64,000 bases of DNA, taken from positions 124,750,239 through 124,814,238 of the forward strand of contig NC_089493.1 of assembly GCF_036850765.1 (NCBI RefSeq). Direction: 5' to 3'. Below are positions 36,905 to 47,180 of this stretch, one piece after another; within the stretch, counting starts at the first letter, position 1, and each line of letters starts with the position of its first letter. The position numbers and the translations under genes are program-made. The DNA comes from Saccopteryx bilineata (Eukaryota; Chordata; Mammalia; Chiroptera; Emballonuridae). The notes beneath the pieces were generated by a model that saw nothing but the letters and a program-made list of their open reading frames with translations, was not told where the DNA came from and searched no databases.

Positions 36905-37190
36905 CAAGTTATACAATTTTTTTTAAAAAATAAATTTTTATTAATGTTAATGGGATGACATTAATAATTCAGGGTACATATATTCAAAAAAAACATGTCT
37001 AGGTTATCTTGTCATTAAATTATGTTGCATACCCCTCACCCAGAGTCAAATTGTCCTCCGTCACCCTCTGTCTAGTTTTCTCTGTGCCCCTCCCCCTCCC
37101 CCTAACTCTCTCCCTCCCTCCCTCCTGCGTCCTCCTTCCCCCCACCCCTGGTAACCACCACTCTCTTGTCCATGTCTCTTAGTCTCGTTT

Positions 37191-40100
37191 TTATGTTCCA
37201 CCAATGTATGGAATCATGTAGTTCTTGTTTTTTTCTGATTTACTTATTTCACTCCGTATAATGTTATCAAGATCCCACCATTTTGCTGTAAATGATCTGA
37301 TGTCATCATTTCTTATGGCTGAGTAGTATTCCATAGTGTATATGTGCCACATCTTCTTTATCCAGTCTTCTATTGAAGGGCTTTTTGGTTGTTTCCATGT
37401 CTTGGCCACTGTGAACAGTGCTGCAATGAACATGAGGCTACATGTGTCTTTACATATCAATGATTCTGAGGTTTTGGGGTATATACTCAGTAGAGGGATT
37501 GCTGGGTCATAAGGTAGTTCTATTTGCAGTTTTTTGAGGAACCACCATACTTTCCTCCATAATGGTTGTACTACTTTACATTCCCACCAACAGTGTATGA
37601 GGGTTCCTTTTTCTCCACAGCCTCTCCAACACTTGCTATTACCCATCTTGTTGATAATAGCTAATCTAACAGGGGTGAGGTGGTATCTCATTGTAGTTTT
37701 GATTTACATTTCTCTAATAACTAATGAAGCTGAGCATCTTTTCATATATCTGTTGGCCATTTGTATTTCTTCCTGGGAGAAGTGTCTGTTCATGTCCTCT
37801 TCCCATTTTTTTATTGGATTGTTTGTTTGTTTGTTGTTGAGTTTTATGAGTTCTTTGTAAATTTTGGATATTAGGCCCTTATCTGAGCTATTGTTTGAAA
37901 AAATCAGTTCCCATTTAGTTGGCTGTCTGTTTATTTTGATATCGGTTTCTCTTGCTGAGCAAAAACTTTTTATTCTGATGTAGTCCCATTCATTTATCTT
38001 TGCCTTCATTTCTCTTGCCATTGGAGTCAAGTTCATAAAATGTTCTTTAAAACCCAGGTCCATGAGTTTAGTACCTATGTCTTCTTCTATGTACTTTATT
38101 GTTTCAGATCTTATATTTAGGTCTTTGATCCATTTTGAATTTATTTTAGTACACGGGGACAGGCTGTAGTCGAGTTTCATTCTTTTGCATGTGGCTTTCC
38201 AGTTTTCCCAACAGCATTTGTTGAAGAGGCTTTCTTTTCTCCATTTTGTGTTGTTGGCCCCTTTATCAAAGATTATTTGACCATATATATGTGGTTTTAT
38301 TTCTGGGCTTTCTATTCTGTTCCATTGGTCTGAGTGTCTATTTTTCTGCCAATACCATACAGTTTTGATTATTGTGGCCCTATAATATAGTTTAAAGTCA
38401 GGTATTGTAATGCCCCCAGCTTCATTCTTTTTCCTTAGGATTGCTTTAGCTATTCGGGGTTTTTTATAGTTCCATATAAATCTTATGATTTTTTGTTCCA
38501 TTTCTTTAAAAAATGTCATAGGAATTTTGATGGGAATTGCATTAAATTTATATATTACTTTGGGTAATATGGCCATTTTAATTATATTTATTCTTCCTAT
38601 CCAAGAACAAGGAATATTTTTCCATCTCATTGTGTCTTTTTCTATTTCTCTTAGCAATGCCTTGTAGTTTTCGTTATATAGGTCCTTTACATTCTTTGTT
38701 ATGTTTATTCCTAGGTATTCTATTTTTTTTGTTGCAATCGTGAAGGGGATTATTTTTTTGAGTTCGTTTTCTAATATTTCATTGTTGGCATATAGAAAGG
38801 CTATGGACTTTTGTATGTTGATTTTGTATCCTGCGACCTTACTGTATTGGTTTATTGTTTCTAGTAATCTTTTTGTGGAGTCCTTTGGGTTTTTGATGTA
38901 TAGGATCATATCATCAGCAAAAAGTGATACCTTTACTTCTTCTTTTCCGATATGGATGCCTTTTATTTCTTTGTCTTGTCTGACTGCTCTGGCCAGAACT
39001 TCTAGCACCACGTTAAATAAGAGTGGAGAGAGTGGACAACCCTGTCTTGTTCCTGATTTAAGGTGGAAAGTCCTCAGTTTTACGCCATTTAATATGATGT
39101 TGGCTGATGGTTTATCATATATGGCCTTTATCATGTTGAGATATTTTCCTTCTATACCCATTTTGTTGAGAGTCTTAAACATAAAATTGTGTTGTATTTT
39201 ATCAAAAGCCTTTTCTGCATCTATTGATAAGATCATGTGGTTTTTGTTCTTTGTTTTGTTGATATGGTGTATTACGTTAACCGTTTTACGTATGTTGAAC
39301 CATCCTTGAGATTCTGGGATGAATCCCACTTGATCATGATGTATTATTTTTTAAATATATTGTTGTATTCGATTTGCCAGTATTTTGTTTAGTATTTTAG
39401 CATCTGTATTCATTAGAGATATTGGTCTGTAGTTTTCTTTCTTTGTGCCATCCTTGCCAGGTTTTGGTATGAGGGTTATGTTGGCCTCATAAAATGTGTT
39501 TGGAAGTATTGCTTCTTCTTCAATTTTTTGGAAGACTTTGAGTAGAATAGGAACCAAGTCTTCTTTGAATGTTTGATAGAATTCACTAGTATAACTGTCT
39601 GGGCCTGGACTTTTATTTTTGGGGAGGTTTTTAATAGTTTTTTCTATTTTCTCCCTGCTGACTGGTCTGTTTAGGTTTTCTGCTTCTTCATGACTCAGTT
39701 TAGGAAGGTTGTATTGTTCTAGGAATTTATCCATTTCTTCTAGATTGTTGTATTTGGTGGCATATAGTTTTTCATAGTATTCTACAACAATTCTTTGTAT
39801 ATCTATGATGTCTGTGGTGATTTCTCCTCTTTCATTTTGGATTTTATTTATTTGAGTCCTGTGTCTTTTTTCCTTGGTGAGTCTTGCCAAGGGTTTGTCG
39901 ATTTTGTTGATCTTTTCAAAGAACCAGCTCCTTGTTTTATTGATTTTTTCTATAGTTTTTCTGTTCTCTATTTCGTTTATTTCTGCTCTGATTTTTATTA
40001 TCTCCTTTCTTCGGCTGGTTTTGGGTTGTCTTTGTTCTTCTTTTTCTAGCTCCTTAAGGTGTGAAGTTAAGTGGTTTACTTCAGCTCTCTCTTGTTTGTT

Positions 40101-40930
40101 CATATAGGCCTGAAGTGATATGAACTTTCCTCTTATTACTGCTTTTGCTGCATCCCAGAGATTCTGATATGTAATATTTTCATTTTCATTTGTCTGTATA
40201 TATCTTTTGATCTCTGCACTTATTTCTTCTTTGACCCATTCATTTTTTAGAAGTATGTTGTTTAGTTTCCATAATTTTGTGGGTTTTTCCTCCTCTTTTT
40301 TACAGTTGAATTCTAGTTTCAAGGCTTTATGATCAGAGAATATGCTTGGTACAATTTCAATTTTTCTAAATTTGCTGATATTGTCTTTGTGGCACAACAT
40401 ATGGTCAATTCTTGAGAATGTTCCATGTACACTAGAGAAAAATGTATACTCTGTCGCTTTGGGATGAAGTGTCCTGTAGATGTCTATCATATCCAGGTGT
40501 TGTAGTATTTCGTTTAAGGCCACTATATCTTTATTGATTCTCTGTTTGGATGACCGATCTAGAGCTGTCAGCGGTGTATTGAGGTCTCCAAGTATGATTG
40601 TATTTTTGTCAGTTTTTGTTTTAAGGTCAATAAGTAGCTGTCTTATATATTTTGGTGCTCCTTGGTTTGGTGCATATATATTAAGGATTGTTATGTCTTC
40701 TTGATTCAGTGTCCCCTTAATCATTATGAAATGACCATTTTTGTCTCTGAGTACTTTTTCTGTCTTGTAGTCAGCATTATCAGATATGAGTATTGCTACA
40801 CCTGCTTTTTTTTGGGTGTTGTTTGCTTGGAGTATTGTTTTCCAGCCTTTCACTTTGAATTTGTTTTTATCCTTGTTGCTTAGATGAGTTTCTTTTTTTT
40901 TTTTTAATTTTTTTTATTTATTCATTTTAG

Positions 40931-40968
<38 letters not shown>

Positions 40969-41228
40969 GGGAGGAGCTGGAAGCATCAACTCCCATATGT
41001 GCCTTGACCAGGCAAGCCCAGGGTTTCGAACTGGCGACCTCAGCATTTCCAGGTCGACACTTTATCCACTGTGCCACCACAGGTCAGGCCTAGATGAGTT
41101 TCTTGTAGGCAGCATACAGTTGGATTTTCTTTTTTAATCCATTCTGCTACTCTGTGTCTTTTTATTGGTAAGTTTAATCCATTTACATTTAGTGTAATTA
41201 TTGACACTTGTGGGTTCCCTATTCCCAT
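37191..41228 (-). pseudogene. L1 ORF2 (endonuclease-reverse transcriptase), disrupted
   Basis: After removing the 196-bp SINE and one copy of its 14-bp duplication, the frame would be 1,275 codons plus stop, the usual L1 ORF2 length. ORF2p nicks target DNA and reverse-transcribes L1 RNA. The ATG is at 41226-41228. Endonuclease motifs are visible: LNVNGL, QETHL, GDLNT and SDHKAL. Reverse-transcriptase motifs: [28 protein letters not shown], and FADDM at 38910-38921. The cysteine-rich C terminus [18 protein letters not shown] lies near 37620. Lesions are TAA at 39351-39353, TAA at 37704-37706 (a glutamine codon in sister copies), and the SINE at 40895-41090 splitting the endonuclease after about residue 46. 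Confidence 0.93.
40895..41090 (-). mobile_element. short tRNA-type SINE inside L1 ORF2
   Basis: Minus-strand copy with poly(A) complement, a (GA)n tract at 40932-40962, 'atatgtgccttgaccagg', 'tttcgaactggcgacctcag' and head 'ccactgtgccaccacaggtc'. Perfect 14-bp duplication tagatgagtttctt (40881-40894 and 41091-41104). It is younger than the L1 that hosts it. Confidence 0.95.
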
Positions 41229-41556
41229 TTTATAAATTGCTTTCTGTTAGTTTTGTATCTTGTTTGATTCTTCTCTTTTGTTTTTCTATCATTTGTTTTT
41301 GTTTGTTTGTATTCCATACTTCTTTCTTCTGTTGCTACCTTTTTTAAGTCAAGTGTTTTTGTGGTGGTTTTTTCAAGGGTGGTTACCATTAAGTAATGAA
41401 AAGGGTACCTACCATATTCATTGTAGTACCCTTTCTTATGAGTATTTCTGCGCTTCATCGTCCTTTGCTACTGTTAATCTTCATCCTTTCTCCCCCTTTT
41501 TTTTTCTTTTGTTGTCACAGTTTAAGTTTGGTTTTCTTGTTTTCTTGGTGGAGCTG

Positions 41557-42486
41557 TTACTTGTGGTTTTGTTTTCTTTTGTTCTTTGAATCTGGTTGGA
41601 AAACCCCCTTTAGTATTTCCTGGAGTGGGGGCTTTCTGATGATAAATTCTCTCATCTTTTCTGTATTTGTGAATATTTTTATATCTCCTTCGTACTTGAA
41701 GGAGAGCTTTGATGGGTATAGTATTCTTGGCTGAAAGTTTCTCTCTTTCAGGGCTTTGAATATTGGGGTCCACTCTCTTCTAGCTTGTAGAGTTTCTGCT
41801 GAGAAGTCTGATGATAATCTAATAGGTCTTCCTTTATATGTTGTATTCTTCTTTTCCCTGGCTGCCTTGAGAATTTTTTCTTTGTCATTGGTTTGTGTCA
41901 TCTTCATTATGATGTGCCTTGGAGTGGGTTTGTTGGGGTTAAGAAAACTCGGTGTTCTGTTTGCTTCTTGAATTTGAGGCTTTAGTTCTTTCCACAGGCT
42001 TGGGAAGTTCTCATCTATTATTTGTTTGAGTATATTCTCCATTCCATTTTCTTTCTCTTCTCCCTCTGATATACCTATTATTCTTATGTTATTCTTTCTG
42101 ATGGAGTCAGACAATTCCTGTAGGGCTTTCTCGTTTTTTATTATTTTTGAGTCTCTTTCTTCTTCTCTCTGTTGTGCCTCAAGTTGCTTGTCTTCTATTT
42201 CACTAATCCTATCTTCTATCTGGGCTGTTCTATTAGCTAAGCTTGTTATCTCATTTTTCAGTTCGTGAATTGAGTTTTTCATTTCTGTTTGATTTGTTTT
42301 TATGGTTTCAATTTCCTTGGTAATATATTCTTTGTGATCGTTGAGTTGTTTTCTGATTTCCCTAAATTGCCTTTCTGTGTTTTCTTGTATATCTCTGAGT
42401 ATTTTTAAGATTTCTATTTTAAAATCTGTCATTTGGCTCCAAGGCTTCCAGTATGTTAAATCTTTTCTCCATAGATTTTTCCACAT
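41557..42486 (-). CDS. L1 ORF1 (RNA-binding ORF1p), open but with likely shifted N terminus
   Basis: An open frame of 309 codons. The N-terminal third is a long coiled coil rich in E, K, N and Q (residues about 20-130), which in ORF1p drives trimerisation. Then come the RNA-recognition domain (RIIGISEGEEKENGMENILKQIIDENF region) and the C-terminal domain (PRHIIMKM, ILKAAREK, RLSSDFSAETLQARREW). ORF1p coats L1 RNA as a nucleic-acid chaperone. The first ~22 residues (MWKNLWRKDLTYWKPW) look out of frame. An upstream ATG at 42518-42520 opens MDTKDREVTQIDVEKSMEKRF, more like an ORF1 N terminus, and leads into a stop near 42420. A one-base deletion (or equivalent) near 42440 is the simplest explanation. 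Confidence 0.85.
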   Translation of the reverse strand: MWKNLWRKDLTYWKPWSQMTDFKIEILKILRDIQENTERQFREIRKQLNDHKEYITKEIETIKTNQTEMKNSIHELKNEITSLANRTAQIEDRISEIEDKQLEAQQREEERDSKIIKNEKALQELSDSIRKNNIRIIGISEGEEKENGMENILKQIIDENFPSLWKELKPQIQEANRTPSFLNPNKPTPRHIIMKMTQTNDKEKILKAAREKKNTTYKGRPIRLSSDFSAETLQARREWTPIFKALKERNFQPRILYPSKLSFKYEGDIKIFTNTEKMREFIIRKPPLQEILKGVFQPDSKNKRKQNHK

Positions 42487-42520
42487 CTATTTGTGTTACC
42501 TCTCTATCTTTTGTATCCAT

Positions 42521-43560
42521 AATATTCGATTTCCTTTTTCTTATTGGCATCTGAAGGTGGTCTTGTTGATATTGTTAATTAGAATTAATAAAGAATAAAA
42601 AGGGGGAAAAAAAAAAGAAAAAAAGAAAAACACTCCACACACAAAAAATGTAATGATTTATTATTTTCCCCTTTTTTCTTTCTTCTCCTCCCCTCCTCTC
42701 ACCTCTTTAGGTAAATATCGTGATGACCTGTGAATTATGTTATGCTAAATGGAACAAAAACTGCCTATAACAGAGGGCCTGATTTGGGGTGAAGAGTTCA
42801 AGGGGCAAAAAAGGGAGTAGGGGCCTACTAAATGCAAAAAAGAAAAAAAAAAAAGGAGGATATCTTAGACAAGCATAAAATGATTTGCTTGTAAGTGATG
42901 GTCGACTAAGAGATATAGTGAGAGGGATAAGAGGGAAACCGAAAAAAGGAGAGAGAAAATAATATTTAAAGAAGAAAAAAATAAAAATAGTAAGTAAAAA
43001 TCTGTTGTATTAAGTGGAGTGAAGACTAAATACAATGGAGACTTTGGGTTGGGAGGAATGCTAGTGAGTTAAAAAGCAATGTAAAAAGTACCCAAAATGC
43101 CACAAAAACAAACAAATAAAGGAAAACCAAGAACAAAAGCAGAAAAGAAAAGAAAAAAAAACAACAAACAACAAAAACAAAAAAACTTGAGTCCCAAATT
43201 AAATAATTTGTTCGTGATTGAGGATTAAATGAGAGGAAAAGTAAAAGGAGAAAAGAAGGAATGAATAGAAAGGAAAAAATAAGAAAAAGAGAGAAACGAA
43301 GGAAGAAAAAAAGGAAAGGGGTAAAAAACAAAAAGAAAACAAAAGGGGAGAGAGTGAGAGTTAAGGGTTTTGGAGTGTAACCCTAAGGGAGAGTAAAGAT
43401 GAAGAAAAGAAATAAAATGTAACACTCATGGGTAGTGTAGTTCAAGAAAAGGGTAGCATAAGATGGGCAGAGAATAAAAGGACCAAGGTGGAGGAAATAC
43501 AAATAAAGGCAATAAGAAAGAAGAGAGAAACAACAACAACAAAGAATTAGTGGAACAAGT
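42521..43560 (-). other. strand-asymmetric part of L1 5'UTR
   Basis: The plus strand is strongly A/G-rich from about 42590 to 43540, so the L1 sense strand is C/T-rich. Several minus-strand frames rich in F, L and S (for example 43026-43331) are composition artefacts. The segment belongs to the L1 by position between ORF1 and the 5' end. No known function is recognised. Confidence 0.6.
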
Positions 43561-44453
43561 TATAAAGTCTGTGGATTTTTCTTGATTTTGAGAGGTTAAC
43601 TTCTTCCTTTTTCTTTTTTCTCCCTCTTCCTGGTTGGTGACTCTGTACCCCAGGTTCTGCCCCTGTGTCACGCTTAGGTAGGGATTTGCAGTTGATGGGA
43701 TTCTATGGCAATGTCATATAATTGGCTTTAGTCTCGCTGGTAGTCAAGGCTTGTTGGCATTTGTAGAGTCCAACAATGAGAGAGAGTTTGCTTTCCTGGA
43801 GTTTCTCCCCTAGTCTCCCCTTTCTGAATTAGCAGCCTGGTGATCCAGCTATGAGGCTGCCACTGCTTCTGTCTGGGGAGTAAGGGGCTCAAAGAGCTGG
43901 GAAATCCCCACTCTATCCTCACTCAGCGCAAGGCTCTGGGTAAGGCTCTGGCAGTCAGAGCCTCCAGCGTAATCAGGTGGGGCTGGGAGTCAATTGTTGT
44001 CAAGGTGACTGTTCAGCACCTACCATTCAGTTGGACCACTCAACCCAGGCTTTCCACACTTTGTAGCCTGTTTTGGCTGGAAAGAAGATGCACTATTCGC
44101 TGCTTGCTATATATATCTTAATATCTGCCAAGTCCCTCTTGTTAGGTATATCCCTGAATATGGAGGCTCTGTCAATCAGATGTTGCCCCCGCCCCTTTAG
44201 CGAAAGGCACTGAAAAATATTATGCCTCTTGTCTTGGATTGCTGAACTGGAAGAGATCTTATCAATTAGAGCCCCGTGGGTGCGTAGATTTTATGGGTTA
44301 AGCTAATTTCAGTGATTGGATCCGCAGCTGTGCTCCAGAGAGTATTTCAGGCTGCCTGCGCGCCCCTCCCCCAACGCTTGATTGTTAGCTCGAATGGCTG
44401 GGTGAGGTGCCCCGTCCAGGGAGAGAATCCCGGACTGCGGCACGGGGTGCGTG

Positions 44454-44644
44454 CGCGCGGCTTCTCAGAGCACGCCGGTGGTTGCCGGCACTCCCCGGGA
44501 CGCGGCGGCTCGGGCGCGCTCGCGCGGCTTCTCAGAGCACGCTGGTGGTTGTCGGCACTCCCCGGGACGCGGCTGGGGGGGGCACGCGCGGCTTCTCAGA
44601 GCACGCTGGTGGTTGCCAGGACTCCCCGGGACGCGGCGCGGGCA
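44454..44644 (-). promoter_or_regulatory. L1 5'UTR tandem GC-rich monomers (three)
   Basis: Three head-to-tail units start with cgcgcggcttctcagagcac at 44454, 44521 and 44585 (periods 67 and 64 bp). They share the end actccccgggacgcgg. Each unit is CpG-rich and contains ccccggg. Tandem promoter monomers are known from rodent L1 5'UTRs. Here they lie about 200 bp inside the L1 5' end, so a role in sense transcription is inferred from position only. The (+)-strand CpG density is the highest in the window. Confidence 0.75.
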
Positions 44645-44811
44645 GCTGCACGTGTGGGTTGACTCACCACAGGCATATTCCCTCCTCGGCAACAGTCCTT
44701 TCGCTTTCAGTGTGTGTGTGGAACTCCGGGATGCTCCGAGGATAAATTTTTCTGTTTCTAGTTGATAAATTTGTTGAGATTTTGGGGAGATCTGTCGGAC
44801 GCGCTGCTCAC

Positions 44812-44835
44812 GGTGCCATTTCCGTGACGTCACTC
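44812..44835 (-). promoter_or_regulatory. L1 5' terminus with CRE and YY1-like sites
   Basis: The element's first bases (read from 44835 on the minus strand) contain the perfect palindrome TGACGTCA at 44825-44832, the consensus CREB/ATF site. Immediately after comes ggaaatggcac (about 44812-44824), which resembles the YY1 core AAnATGGC known near the start of human L1. Both are positioned to set transcription at the first base. Binding is inferred. Confidence 0.6.
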
Positions 44836-44849
44836 CAAGTTATACAATT

Positions 44850-46815
44850 GAATAAGCCACTCACTAACTTTGACACATTATTGTGATAACAAGTTATTTG
44901 CTCCATGTGTCACAGCTGATCAATGCATAGTGGATTGTCACACACCTGGCCGGCAAATCCTTCTTCCAGGTGACCGAACGTATAGTACATGAGGAAGGAT
45001 GGGAGGGTGGGTCCTAGCATTGGCCTTTAAGTATTGAAGCTTTGCGTGTTTTATTGCACACACGGATGGATGGTGTGTGTGCACATGTGTGTATGTGTGT
45101 GCACGTGCGTGCATGCATTTCAGGACTGCCTGGAAGAGTTTTGATGGGTCAGTTCCCCGATCTCTGGCCACTTTTCCTCTGGGTGCAGATGGAAGGCAGG
45201 TACTGTGACTTCAGAGAAGAGGGGACCAATCCGTGCCCCCTCCAGATCCTGCTTTCTTCTTCTTCAAGGAAACTCACTTTTAATTTCCTTTGTGATTGTC
45301 CTGCTTATTGCTAAACATAAGCTGATGGATGGTTTCTCTTTGATTTCTCCTTTCAGTGAGTCTCCTTTCCCATCCATCCTAGTTCATTTTCATGGTTTTA
45401 TCTGCAGACAGTTGGGAAAACACAATGTGTGCAGCCAGGCAAGTCTCCTCATTTGCTCTGGGTTGACTTTGGACACTGGGTAAGCATCCAAAGACCCGTC
45501 TCTCGGTCTCTGAGGCAACGGGCTCCTGGGGTACAAGGGAGCGAGGCTGAAGCATTAAGAGGCTTGGCATTCATCTCAAGGTTTAGCAACAGAGCAGAGT
45601 CAGTGTTTAAAAGTTTGAGTGGAGTCCTTAAAAGTTTAAGGGCTCCTTCTGCTCCTGCTTTCCTCCCCCGCAGCCTTGCACATTCTGCTGCAGTGACTGA
45701 AGCTGCAGTCCATTTATTCATCTGACAAGTATATAACGAGCACCTGCCAGGTGTCAGGGCCAAGGCTGGTATTCGGGATTCAGTGGTGAACAGAGCAGCT
45801 CTGGCTCCTGTTCTCCAGCAGTCTGCCCCCCTTTCATTGTAAAACCTTATAGAGAAGGTTGTCTGTGCCTCTTCACGGCTGGATGAGTTGCCTGGATTTC
45901 TGGCTGTGACAGAGCTGCATCAGAGCAGGAACTGAGTGGGGGCAGGGACACGGCAGGTTTTAATGATGGGCTTGGGGCTGGGAGGTCAGCATCATGTAGA
46001 TGGAGGACTGGGAAACCAGGAGGGAGCATGGAGTGTGAGGCCCCTGGCAGGGTGCGATGCTTGTGGTCCAAGGAAAGTGAGGAGAGAAGGCTTGGAGATA
46101 ATTGAGTCGGTCCCCTTCATCTTCATTTTGAGGACCACCTGGCTGAGGGCCGACCTTACTGGGTAGCAGTGATAACCTCTTCCTTGCCTGGAGCACTCTG
46201 GGTCACACGTAAAAGTACTTTTATGTCTTATGTGGCTGGCATCTCTGTTCACAGACCTCAATTATGTTCAGTCCAGTTGTCAGGAGACCCGGGAGTGGAA
46301 AGGTCAGCCGTGTGGTACCCTGGCTAGTGCTGACTCGATGGCCCTACTGCTCCATCCGAAGGCTCCCTGGGCTCTGGATGAGCAAAGGTGTGGACTTCTC
46401 CCTGGGCTCCAGGTGACCCGGGTGACTGTGCTCCCAGCACTTAGATGACTAAACACCTGAGGACAAAGGCAGCTCCAGTTGCCACAGGGAATGGCTTGAT
46501 CTTGGGGCTCAGCCCAGAGCCCCCTTGGAGACTAGTCCCCAGGGAGGACTCAGTGGCTCACCAAGCATAATGGGCTATTTTTAGGGTCCTCATCTCCCAC
46601 TGCCGTCAAACCTGCCTGCTGACCCTTTGCATCTGATGCTGTGAGCTATGGGCCTAAACAGCTTGTACAGCCTCTTGTCACTTCCTCCAACCCTACTTCT
46701 GTCTGCTATCTCTCTCTGTCTCTTTCTGCCTGTTTTGTCAGCTCTGCTGGCATCATTTGCCTGGGAGCTGGAGAGACAAGGTCTTGGGAGAGATTACCCA
46801 GGACTCAGCTTCCTG
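44850..46815. other. unassigned unique DNA
   Basis: A GT-rich tract lies at 45070-45115 and a piece of the unnamed ancient repeat at about 45715-45840. Several frames of 70-104 codons have no recognisable domain. I cannot support any exon. Confidence 0.4.
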
Positions 46816-46817
46816 TA

Positions 46818-47180
46818 GGACTGTCTAAATAGGTCTGCCATAACAAAGCACCACAGACTGAATGGCTTCAAACAGCTGACATTTATTTTCTCACAGTTCT
46901 GGAGACCAATAGTCGAAAATCAAGGTGTTGGTAGGGCCATACTTTCTTTGGAGATCTAGGCAAGACTCTTTTTCCTTGCCTTTCTCTGGGGTACGGGTGT
47001 CTGTGAGTGACCCTTGGCATTCCTTGGCTGCAGCCATAGCCTCTGTCTCCATCCTCACGTGGCTGTCCTCTTCTCCTGTCTTCTCTGTGTCTCCTCCCCT
47101 CTTCTCATCAGAACACCAGTCATACTGGATTAAAGGTGTACCCTTAATAACTTCATCTCAACAACTCCAACATGATGAGG
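46818..47180 (+). repeat. ancient mammalian repeat, family not assigned
   Basis: It contains 'tgccataacaaagcaccaca', 'gactgaatggcttcaaac', 'tttattttctcacagttctg', 'aaatcaaggtgttgg' and, near 47105, 'cagaacaccagtcatactgg'. This phrase series recurs widely in mammalian genomes, probably an old LTR or DNA element. I cannot name it reliably from sequence alone. Confidence 0.5.

Larger units (their letters stand above)
36919..44835 (-). mobile_element. near-complete L1 element, 7.9 kb
   Basis: A perfect 14-bp target duplication caagttatacaatt (36905-36918 and 44836-44849) defines the insertion. Read on the minus strand it has a GC-rich 5'UTR (about 44835-42521), ORF1 (to 41557), an inter-ORF stretch, ORF2 (41228-37191), a 3'UTR with CT-rich tract complement (37070-37150), and a poly(A) tail (T-rich at 36919-36950). 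It is the source type of the truncated copies at 20184, 22393 and 31798. Despite the intact ends, ORF2 carries two stops and a SINE insertion, so this copy is now defective. It is the largest single element in the window. Confidence 0.95.

Noticed and set aside
38701..39309. 202-codon plus-strand frame
   Set aside because: It lies exactly antisense to the L1 reverse-transcriptase region and is a shadow of that frame.
43026..43671. Phe/Leu/Ser-rich minus-strand frames suggesting membrane proteins
   Set aside because: They reflect the pyrimidine-rich sense strand of the L1 5'UTR, not genes.
44454..44644. CRISPR-like spaced repeats
   Set aside because: The units are contiguous tandem monomers without unique spacers, inside a mammalian L1.
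44407..44745. overlapping plus-strand frames rich in Arg, Gly and Ala
   Set aside because: They arise from the GC-rich tandem monomers of the L1 5'UTR read in several frames.
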